Shown: piece by piece, positions 15,339 to 20,993 of the stretch | Layout: each line of letters begins with the position of its first letter | Numbering within the stretch: position 1 is the first letter of the stretch | NCBI GenBank assembly: GCA_003230435.1 | Contig: QIDW01000455.1 | Coordinates: forward strand, 1-23,521 | Source: Acidimicrobiia bacterium | GTDB lineage: Bacteria > Actinomycetota > Acidimicrobiia > Spongiisociales > ZC4RG35 | DNA: 23,521 bases | Direction of reading: 5' to 3' | The notes under the pieces: model-generated | Seen by the model: only the letters and a program-made list of their open reading frames with translations | Told to the model about the DNA's origin: nothing | Databases searched by the model: none | Position numbers and translations under genes: made by a program

Positions 15339-15779
15339 TCAGGTTTTGATTGACCTCGCACCCATGAACGCCATGGCGTATGCGGCGTATGCCACCAATG
15401 CGCCGATGACGCCGAGAGCGTTGTCGTAGAAGCCGTGGCTGATGTCGTTGATCACCTCGACGATGCCAACCGCCACGAGCCCATATCCGATCACCTTCAT
15501 CAGAATGGGCAGACGCTGGATTTTCTCCACATCCTCACGCTTCATTCTGGGAAGTACCGCAGCCAAGAGCGCCAGCACGATCGCCAGTGTGGTGACGCCG
15601 TAATCCTGGACGATCACGTCAAAGATGATCCATACGGCGAGGATGACGATTCCTGCAAGAGCCACCAGGCCCTCTCCGCTGGTGAAATCTGTTGTGTTTT
15701 TTGCCGATTCCTTCTCAGGGAGCGGCTCGGCGATCCCCTTCTCCTCTTCTGGATTGGGCGTCTGGAATTCGTCTGTCAT
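15339..15779 (-). CDS. Unknown small membrane protein, four TM segments
   Basis: This 146-residue protein of unknown function has an acidic, Pro/Glu-rich N-terminus (MTDEFQTPNPEEEKGIAEPL, residues 1-35). Four hydrophobic segments follow at about 37-57, 62-77, 92-111 and 120-139, with a basic loop (RMKREDVEKIQR) between the second and third. The ATG at 15779 is set by a strong AAGGAGG 8 bases upstream; a longer frame reaching 15824 lacks one. It is divergent from imuA', and the shared 185-base region contains a perfect SOS box and two other dyads. It could therefore be DNA-damage regulated, although the box is about 104 bases from its start. It is convergent with the glycosylase gene. Confidence 0.75.
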   Translation of the reverse strand: MTDEFQTPNPEEEKGIAEPLPEKESAKNTTDFTSGEGLVALAGIVILAVWIIFDVIVQDYGVTTLAIVLALLAAVLPRMKREDVEKIQRLPILMKVIGYGLVAVGIVEVINDISHGFYDNALGVIGALVAYAAYAMAFMGARSIKT

Positions 15780-15803
15780 CGCTCCTCCTTGGGTCTCATG
15801 ACA

Positions 15804-15853
15804 ACGTTCTGTGAACGTAGTCATGTGTATAACGCCGAATTCGGTTCACAGAA
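15804..15853. promoter_or_regulatory. Cluster of operator-like dyads between the divergent genes
   Basis: ACGTTC-TGT-GAACGT (15804-15818) is a perfect dyad. CCGAATTCGG (15835-15844) is a perfect 10-bp palindrome. TTCTGTGAAC (15807-15816) is also the exact reverse complement of GTTCACAGAA (15844-15853). The first dyad lies 25 bases upstream of the 15339-15779 gene start. It may bind a regulator or form a stem in that gene's leader. No family is assigned. Confidence 0.5.
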
Positions 15854-15876
15854 GGGGTTTGGGCCTCCTTTCTCTC

Positions 15877-15904
15877 TTGCCATCGAACATATGTTCGATA
15901 AGAT
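15877..15904 (+). promoter_or_regulatory. imuA'-imuB promoter (TTGCCA-16-TAAGAT)
   Basis: The -35 TTGCCA (15877-15882) and -10 TAAGAT (15899-15904) flank a 16-bp spacer that is exactly the LexA operator. Transcription should start near 15911. This excludes the GTG at 15908 as a start codon. Confidence 0.7.
15883..15898. promoter_or_regulatory. LexA operator (SOS box) of imuA'-imuB
   Basis: TCGAACATATGTTCGA is a perfect full dyad of the actinobacterial SOS-box type. It differs from the box at 281-296 by one base in the central four. imuA'B being LexA-controlled is established in mycobacteria. Confidence 0.93.
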
Positions 15905-15923
15905 GGAGTGCCCGACAGTCAAA

Positions 15924-15945
15924 TCAAGGGGGGCGACCCCCTTGA
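15924..15945 (+). promoter_or_regulatory. Leader hairpin with GNRA loop before imuA'
   Basis: TCAAGGGGG (15924-15932) pairs perfectly with CCCCCTTGA (15937-15945) around GCGA, a GNRA tetraloop. It lies inside the predicted transcript, ending 9 bases before the AGGAG of imuA'. It could slow translation or stabilise the 5' end. The function is inferred only. Confidence 0.55.
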
Positions 15946-15964
15946 ACCCCCGACAGGAGTCAAC

Positions 15965-16633
15965 TTGGGCATCCACGGTGTCACTCCAGGATTTGCTGAG
16001 GACATCACAACTCCCCTTCCCGTTCAATACACCCGGGAAGAAGGGTTTCTGCATCTTCAACCCGGTCGGGTCACCGAGTTGATCGGTGCCCCCGGCACCG
16101 GGTTGACCCGACTTGGCCTGAAGTTGCTTGCCGAGCCTTCTCGTGTTGCGTCTGTGGTTGCCCTGGACACCCGGGGATGGATCTCACCCGAAGCCGCCTG
16201 GGAGACAGGTGTTCTTGCCGAGCGACTGGTCATCGTCCGTTGTGACGACCTGATCCTTTGGCCCAAAGTCACTGCGGCGCTCCTGGAGGGAGTCCGGGCT
16301 GTGTACGCCGAGGTTCCAGCCTTGATCAAAGATCATGACCTCCGTCGTCTCACGGGGCTGGCTCGAGCCCGGAAGGTGGCTGTGGTGATGCGTTCGATGG
16401 GCAATGGTCTTCCTACGGGCATCGCCCACCTCAGACTCCGCGCCCTCGGGGTCACCTGGGAGGGAGCCGATCGGGGTCACGGCAAGTTGAAGAAGAGACG
16501 TCTGGTACTGGAGGCGTCGGGCAAAGGCGCCGCCGGGATAACCCGTCGATTTGAGGTGGAGGATGAAGGTACGGACGCTGTGCGTGTGGTTTCCGATGTG
16601 GTCATTGACCAGGCCAGACGCTCCGTCGGATGA
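15965..16633 (+). CDS. imuA': ImuA'-like mutasome accessory protein
   Basis: This 222-residue RecA-like protein lies directly before imuB and behind an SOS box, the arrangement of mycobacterial imuA'-imuB. ImuA' is needed with ImuB and DnaE2 for damage-induced mutagenesis. It resembles RecA in fold but lacks recombinase motifs. Here the Walker A position reads GAPGTGLT (41-48), with Leu where the ATP-binding Lys would be, so nucleotide binding is doubtful. A Walker B-like strand is also not obvious. The start chosen is the TTG at 15965, five bases after AGGAG (15955-15959). A GTG at 15908 is in frame but lies upstream of the predicted transcription start. It overlaps imuB by 71 bases, so the two are translationally linked. 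The name rests on context as much as on sequence. Confidence 0.8.
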   Translation: MGIHGVTPGFAEDITTPLPVQYTREEGFLHLQPGRVTELIGAPGTGLTRLGLKLLAEPSRVASVVALDTRGWISPEAAWETGVLAERLVIVRCDDLILWPKVTAALLEGVRAVYAEVPALIKDHDLRRLTGLARARKVAVVMRSMGNGLPTGIAHLRLRALGVTWEGADRGHGKLKKRRLVLEASGKGAAGITRRFEVEDEGTDAVRVVSDVVIDQARRSVG

Positions 16634-18050
16634 GCCGGTTCTCGTAGTCGATGATCGTGTAACGGGAGCAACCGAAGATGTTCTGACAGTCGGGGTCACC
16701 CTTGGCATGCCGCGTCGGGATGCCGAGGCTCTGGCTCCGTTCGCCACCGTATTGGTTCGTGACTTGGCCGACGAAGCGCGTTGTTTCGAACCCGTCGTCG
16801 AAATGGTTGAGAATCTGGTTCCACGAGTGGAGGTGGTGTCACCGGGTCTGATGTTCGTACCAGTTGCTGGCGCTGTCCGCTTCTACGGAGGAGAGGGGCC
16901 ACTTGCCGCCGAGGTGGCAAAAGAGCTCGACGAACTCACAGGTGATCAGAGGGGCGGAGATGCCCTTGTTGGGATAGCCGACGGTCCATTCGCAGCCCGT
17001 TGGGCGGCTGCCACCGCCACGAGCGACGAACCCCATGTAGTTGCTGACACGATCGGGTTTCTCTCCCGACTCGATCTCTCCACCCTTCGGGAGGCGATGG
17101 GCGGTGAAGAGATGATCGATACCTTTCGATGGTTGGGGCTCTCCACTCTCGGAGATCTGGCAGGGCTACCCAGAGAGACACTGGCCTCCCGGTTCGGGAA
17201 CCCGGGTGTGTTGGCTCATCGTCTTGCCACCGGAGAGGATCGTCTTGTCGACCCCCGAGACATTCATCCTGAACTCGGGGTGCAGATGTCTTTTGAGGAA
17301 CCTCTGGAGAGTCTCGACGCAGTGGCTTTCGCAGGTCGAAACCTGGCCGAGCGGCTATTGAAAGGACTACGTGCCGCCGGGGTGGCGCCACATACGGTGA
17401 CTGTCATTGTTGAAGCCGCGCAGGGATCCACTCGTGAACGGATCTGGCGTTCGGCCGACCCTTTTACCGAGAAGGCTCTGACCGATCGGGTGTGGTGGCA
17501 GTTGCGAGCCTGGGTGGAGACCGCTGGTGTTCCCGGCGGGATTGTGGGGTTGAGCATCACCCCGGCCGATCTGTCAGGAGAAGGGAGACAGTTGGGTTTG
17601 CTCACCGACGAGTCGTCCAGCATCGAGGCGGACCGAGCATTTGCACGGGCCCAGGCTTTGCTTGGCCCTGATCGGGTTCTTCAGGGTCGGGCTCAGGGCG
17701 GTCGGATGCCGGGAGAGAGAGTGGCCTGGTCACGGTGGGGTGAGCCAGAGGTCGAGTGGGAGAGAGATCTCGATGCGCCGTGGCCGGGGGCCACTCCTTC
17801 ACCTAGCCCGGCTTTGGTGCCGCCTCGTCTCCAACCAATCGATGTGGAGTGGGATGCTGGGTTGCCGACCCGGATCCGTCTCGGGTCGCGCTGGGAGCCG
17901 GTCCTTACCTGGAGTGGGCCCTGGCGACTCAGTGGGCGATGGTGGGCCGGAGAGCGCGACGCCGATCGTTACCAACTCGTTACTTCGGTGGGTGCTTTTC
18001 TGTGTGTGGTGTCAAAAGGAAAAGCGTTTCTGGCTGGGGTTTATGACTAG
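16563..18050 (+). CDS. imuB: ImuB, catalytically inactive Y-family polymerase homologue
   Basis: This 495-residue protein is an adaptor that links the beta clamp, ImuA' and DnaE2 at lesions. The Y-family fold is visible but the active site is lost. The first motif reads LCVWFPMWS (6-14), with no Asp where DinB has DMDAFFAS, and the SxDE motif is replaced by SPGL (93-96). The helix-hairpin-helix region is at about 186-206 (FRWLGLSTLGDLAGLP). The little-finger-like part follows. QLGLLT (343-348) lies where mycobacterial ImuB has its clamp-binding QLPLWG. The C-terminal tail after about 400 ends with RYQLVTSVGAFLCVV. The ATG at 16563 follows AGGTGGAGG. It overlaps imuA'. dnaE2 is not next to it in this window. 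Confidence 0.92.
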   Translation: MKVRTLCVWFPMWSLTRPDAPSDEPVLVVDDRVTGATEDVLTVGVTLGMPRRDAEALAPFATVLVRDLADEARCFEPVVEMVENLVPRVEVVSPGLMFVPVAGAVRFYGGEGPLAAEVAKELDELTGDQRGGDALVGIADGPFAARWAAATATSDEPHVVADTIGFLSRLDLSTLREAMGGEEMIDTFRWLGLSTLGDLAGLPRETLASRFGNPGVLAHRLATGEDRLVDPRDIHPELGVQMSFEEPLESLDAVAFAGRNLAERLLKGLRAAGVAPHTVTVIVEAAQGSTRERIWRSADPFTEKALTDRVWWQLRAWVETAGVPGGIVGLSITPADLSGEGRQLGLLTDESSSIEADRAFARAQALLGPDRVLQGRAQGGRMPGERVAWSRWGEPEVEWERDLDAPWPGATPSPSPALVPPRLQPIDVEWDAGLPTRIRLGSRWEPVLTWSGPWRLSGRWWAGERDADRYQLVTSVGAFLCVVSKGKAFLAGVYD

Positions 18051-18112
18051 GGATGTCTCTTCTTTCTGCGCAAAAGATCAAATGCGACGCGCCATGCATT
18101 AGGAAAGCGGTT

Positions 18113-18853
18113 TCAGGCGACCTCGCCACCCATAGCGGTGACACGACTCGAGATTATCTCGTAGACCTGGTCGCGGAGGTCACCCGTGTTGGAGTAATCC
18201 AGGCCGGCAGTCTCTATGGGCGGGTCGATGACGATTCGTATCGGACCGCCGTACACCCATGCCTTGCCGGGAGGAAAGGCCTCGTAGCTGCCGTGGATCG
18301 ACATCGGCAGCACAGGGAGTTGGCTCGCAATTGCCATGGTGAAGGCACCTTTCTTGAACCGTTTCATGACACCGTTGCGAGGCCGTGTCCCTTCGGGGTA
18401 GATGATCAAGCTTCGTTTCTTGGCGATGAGCTCCTTGGCCTGCCGATTGACAGTTGCGTGCACCGCGCCCCTTGCTTCGCGGTCCACCTCAACTATTCCG
18501 ACTGCCCTCATGCCCTGGGCAAAGAGAGGGATCTTGAAGAGCTCGGTTTTGGCAAGGAAGCGGATCGGCAGTCTGATCGCCAGAAAAGCGGACATGATGT
18601 CGAGCGTCGAGAGGTGATTGGCGACGACCACGTACGAGGTGTTGGCCTCGATGTGGGACTGACCTTCGATCGTGAGTTTGGCTCCGGCCATCACAATCCA
18701 GGTCCGAGACCAGAAGCGAATGATCTTGTCGACGACAGGCGAGGTGTCCTTGATGAACGCCGCGATCAGGACCAACGGGGTGCAGATGATCGTCATGAGG
18801 ACTCCGACGATCCATGTTGCTGCAGTCCTGAACCCAACGATGACCCAACGCAT
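18113..18853 (-). CDS. plsC: 1-acyl-sn-glycerol-3-phosphate acyltransferase (PlsC family)
   Basis: This 246-residue membrane-associated acyltransferase makes phosphatidic acid from lysophosphatidic acid. All four family blocks are present: NHLSTLD (79-85, the HX4D catalytic motif), FLAKTELFKIP (99-109), IYPEGTRPRNG (151-161, the EGTR block) and LPVLPMSIHG (179-188). The N-terminus (about 10-34) is hydrophobic and probably anchors the protein. The ATG at 18853 is preferred: TACGCT on the minus strand ends 8 bases before it, the spacing of leaderless actinobacterial genes. An alternative ATG at 18895 would overlap the start codon of the opposite gene. The family has relatives with other acyl acceptors, so the exact substrate is not certain. 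Confidence 0.9.
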   Translation of the reverse strand: MRWVIVGFRTAATWIVGVLMTIICTPLVLIAAFIKDTSPVVDKIIRFWSRTWIVMAGAKLTIEGQSHIEANTSYVVVANHLSTLDIMSAFLAIRLPIRFLAKTELFKIPLFAQGMRAVGIVEVDREARGAVHATVNRQAKELIAKKRSLIIYPEGTRPRNGVMKRFKKGAFTMAIASQLPVLPMSIHGSYEAFPPGKAWVYGGPIRIVIDPPIETAGLDYSNTGDLRDQVYEIISSRVTAMGGEVA

Positions 18854-18861
18854 TACAAGCG

Positions 18862-18886
18862 AGCGTAGTTGCGCGGCACTTAACCT
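18862..18886. promoter_or_regulatory. Back-to-back leaderless promoters of plsC and the cyclo-ligase
   Basis: On the plus strand TAACCT (18881-18886) ends 7 bases before the ATG at 18894. On the minus strand TACGCT (18867-18862) ends 8 bases before the ATG at 18853. Both fit TANNNT-N6-8-start. The -35 region of each overlaps the -10 of the other. No good -35 hexamer is seen. Confidence 0.5.
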
Positions 18887-18893
18887 GGTTTGC

Positions 18894-19439
18894 ATGGACA
18901 AGGACCAGATTCGGAACCGGGCCCGGGGCCAAACACCGATCGAGCCCGACGTCGGTTCGTCTGTTGTATCGGGTCTCTTCGTGTGGTTGTCCGGGCGATT
19001 GCCTGGAACGATTTCGGCGTATCTGGCGCTGCCTGATGAGGTAGACGTCACGCCCCTCTTTGAACGACTTCCGGGCTGGCGCTGGATACTCCCCAGGGTT
19101 GAAGTCGATGGCTCACTTACGTTCCGGGACCGTGAGATACCAAGGGAAGTGCACCGGTTCGGCATGGAACAGCCGGTCGAACAAGGTCACGTGACCCCCG
19201 TGCATGAGATTGACGTTTTTCTGGTTCCCGGGATGGCGTTCGACGTGTCCGGAGGACGTCTGGGAAGGGGAGCGGGCTACTACGACCGACTGCTGGCAGC
19301 ACGGAGGCCCGACGCCACTGCTATCGGTGTTGCTACTGAGATGAAGATGATCGAGTCGGTCCCGGTATTCGACCACGACCAGCGCGTGGATTGGCTGGCA
19401 ACAGAATCTGGGGTCAGGGAGTGCTCTCCCATGACGTGA
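18894..19439 (+). CDS. 5-formyltetrahydrofolate cyclo-ligase
   Basis: This 181-residue enzyme converts 5-formyl-THF to 5,10-methenyl-THF with ATP, returning the storage folate to one-carbon metabolism. The signature is VPGMAFDVSGGRLGRGAGYYDRLLA (about 111-135), in which GRGxGYYDR binds ATP phosphate. The preceding HEIDVFLVPG strand is also typical. The N-terminus lacks much of the usual basic helix (KxxxRxxxxxxR is reduced to MDKDQIRNRARG), and the protein is at the short end for the family. The start is the ATG at 18894, probably leaderless. The 3' end overlaps the convergent PPOX gene by 26 bases. Gene names for this family vary between organisms, so none is given. Confidence 0.9.
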   Translation: MDKDQIRNRARGQTPIEPDVGSSVVSGLFVWLSGRLPGTISAYLALPDEVDVTPLFERLPGWRWILPRVEVDGSLTFRDREIPREVHRFGMEQPVEQGHVTPVHEIDVFLVPGMAFDVSGGRLGRGAGYYDRLLAARRPDATAIGVATEMKMIESVPVFDHDQRVDWLATESGVRECSPMT

Positions 19440-19827
19440 CTTTGTCAAGCGAAATGACCACCGCCGGCCCACGGGGAGAATTCTCGGCGTATTGCCCGTA
19501 TTTGGCGCTGAGGGCCGCTGCCGACTCTTCCCAGACCTGATCTCCGATGTGGATTGATGCCTTCCCGTCAACCCGAACCCACCACAAGGCCGTCCAGTCC
19601 TCCGAGTAGTGGTCAGACATCAGAGTGGCAACCGGGTTGTTTTCTATGTTGATCAATCGTTGAAGACGGTCGGTGGTCTTGGGTTTGTGATCAATCATTG
19701 TGACTACGGAGTTTCCAACCAGCGCGTACGTAACCGGGACGATGTGAGGTTGGCCGTTTGGGCGGGTGGTGACGAGATGCCCGACCCTGGCGACTCCAAG
19801 CCGGGAGAGAGCTTCAGTGCGATCCAT
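19414..19827 (-). CDS. PPOX-class (F420/flavin) oxidoreductase, split-barrel fold
   Basis: This 137-residue split-barrel protein resembles the actinobacterial PPOX group often annotated as F420-dependent. Landmarks are ARVGHLVTTRPNGQPHIVPVTYAL (about 13-36), the DHKPKTTDRLQRLINIENNPVATLM cofactor region (about 46-70), and DHYSEDWTALWWVRVDGKASI (about 72-92), a very characteristic block. Such proteins bind F420 or FMN and reduce small molecules or protect against redox stress; the substrate cannot be read from sequence. The ATG at 19827 lies inside the end of the SGNH gene (14-base overlap), so it is probably translated from the same mRNA. The 3' end overlaps the cyclo-ligase gene on the other strand. 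Confidence 0.85.
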   Translation of the reverse strand: MDRTEALSRLGVARVGHLVTTRPNGQPHIVPVTYALVGNSVVTMIDHKPKTTDRLQRLINIENNPVATLMSDHYSEDWTALWWVRVDGKASIHIGDQVWEESAAALSAKYGQYAENSPRGPAVVISLDKVTSWESTP

Positions 19828-20560
19828 TGGATTCAGGAATCAGGGGTTCGACGGTCTTCCAGATGGTTTCTGCCCAGCGGGCGTGACCGGCCGCACTGAC
19901 ATGGAAGAGGTCCGGGGACCACAACCTGCGGTCTTTGTACCAGAGGCCACTGTTGTCGCTGCGCTGGTGAACAACAGCAGTTCCATGCCTATCAGCGATT
20001 CTCCGATGTGCCTGATCGAACCCAAGCGCTCTTCGCGAGAGCATGGTGCTCAGGGGAGGGTACAGACGCGGTATGGATCCGAGATCTCCGACACCGCTTT
20101 GGATCACCACGGCCCCGGTCTCGGCAAGGCCACCGATGAGATAGTCCAGATTGTCCTCAAACCGGCGTCGAGGCACCCCCTTGATGGCGTCATTTGCGCC
20201 AACAGACACAAAAATGATGTCGGGTCGGAAGGCAATGGCATCTCCCATCTGCTCGTCGATGAGGTCGCCGGCGCGCGATCCACCAACGGCGAATGACTGA
20301 AGGATCACATGTCGACTCTCGGAGAGCCGATCGCAGATGATGGTGACCCAGATCTCGTCCGGGCCGGCGACGCCCGGTGCCGTAACCGACGAGTCACCGA
20401 GCACCGCAACGCGGAGGTGGGGATGGCGGGGGTCGCCGAACTCGCCGGATGGGTCGAACTCGGGTTGGCTGGGGGAGGGTCGAAGCAGGGCGTAGGCAGT
20501 TTCTAGGCCCACGATCATGGTTCCGGCAATAGCGCCGCGCTTTATCAGAGTTCGGACCAT
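19814..20560 (-). CDS. SGNH/GDSL-type hydrolase with N-terminal membrane anchor or signal
   Basis: This 248-residue esterase-like protein has an N-terminal hydrophobic stretch (about 9-26, GAIAGTMIVGLETAYALL) after a basic start (MVRTLIKR), suggesting export or anchoring without a clear cleavage motif. The catalytic blocks are VLGDSSV (block I, Ser57), VGGSRAGD (block II Gly about 93-94), VGANDAI (block III, Asn123) and DLFHVSAAGH (block V, Asp217 and His220). The family hydrolyses esters or removes acetyl groups from lipids and glycans; the substrate is unknown. It lies 30 bases downstream of the 20591-20899 gene and overlaps the PPOX gene, forming a small minus-strand cluster. Confidence 0.87.
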   Translation of the reverse strand: MVRTLIKRGAIAGTMIVGLETAYALLRPSPSQPEFDPSGEFGDPRHPHLRVAVLGDSSVTAPGVAGPDEIWVTIICDRLSESRHVILQSFAVGGSRAGDLIDEQMGDAIAFRPDIIFVSVGANDAIKGVPRRRFEDNLDYLIGGLAETGAVVIQSGVGDLGSIPRLYPPLSTMLSRRALGFDQAHRRIADRHGTAVVHQRSDNSGLWYKDRRLWSPDLFHVSAAGHARWAETIWKTVEPLIPESNGSH

Positions 20561-20590
20561 GACATCAGTTTGGCAGCGGTTGGCGGCTTT

Positions 20591-20899
20591 TCAGCCGTTG
20601 GCGGCCCGCTCGATCCTTGCTTTGAGCCCGAAACGACCCTTCGATTCTGTGAGGTCGACAACGGCCCCAACAGCGTCGGAGAACGCCGATGGGTCCTCCG
20701 GGCTGAATTCGAAGAGATCACCGTCGATGTCGATATCGAAACGGTAGATCGAGGTTCTTTCGGTGCTGATCTTGTCAATCGGCCATGACCCGATCTGCAT
20801 GCGTCCAGCCGACACGCGAAATCGTCCGTCACTGATATCGATCAGCACTGTGCTGGGTTCCAAACTCGGCCCCTGTAGCCGCCCTGTGAATTGAGCCAT
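20591..20899 (-). CDS. Small unknown protein sharing a domain with the 13507-14193 membrane protein
   Basis: This 102-residue soluble protein is not recognised. Its body is beta-rich: STVLIDISDGRFRVSAGRM, then IGSWPIDKIS, then YRFDIDIDGDLFEFSPED, then a helix (AFSDAVGAVVDL) and a basic C-terminus (KGRFGLKARIERAANG). The same order of motifs appears in residues about 6-85 of the membrane protein at 13507-14193. It therefore looks like a free-standing copy of that domain, possibly a PH-like barrel, though this fold is only a guess. It is first in a minus-strand cluster with the SGNH and PPOX genes and divergent from icmF. No Shine-Dalgarno is seen; TACATT about 10 bases upstream may be a -10. 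Confidence 0.72.
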   Translation of the reverse strand: MAQFTGRLQGPSLEPSTVLIDISDGRFRVSAGRMQIGSWPIDKISTERTSIYRFDIDIDGDLFEFSPEDPSAFSDAVGAVVDLTESKGRFGLKARIERAANG

Positions 20900-20960
20900 C
20901 TAACACATCAATGTAGCGGACTTTCCAGCAGGTGGAACAGGGAGGGATGTCCAATTCGGA

Positions 20961-20974
20961 AGTACAGTTGTACT
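20961..20974. promoter_or_regulatory. Operator-like palindrome upstream of icmF
   Basis: AGTACA-GT-TGTACT is a perfect 6-2-6 dyad. It ends 19 bases before the icmF ATG, in the 94-base gap shared with the divergent small gene. It overlaps a possible -10 (TACAGT, 20963-20968). It would suit a repressor site. The regulator is not encoded in the window. Confidence 0.5.
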
Positions 20975-20993
20975 AGTCCCTTGACCAGGAGCT

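Noticed and set aside
15805..15853. A third LexA box among the GAAC/GTTC dyads
   Set aside because: The half-sites are in the reverse order (GTTC-N3-GAAC) compared with the SOS box (GAAC-N4-GTTC), so they do not match a LexA operator.
15908..15964. GTG at 15908 as the imuA' start
   Set aside because: It lies before the predicted transcription start and would place the leader hairpin inside the coding region. The TTG at 15965 has an AGGAG at proper spacing.
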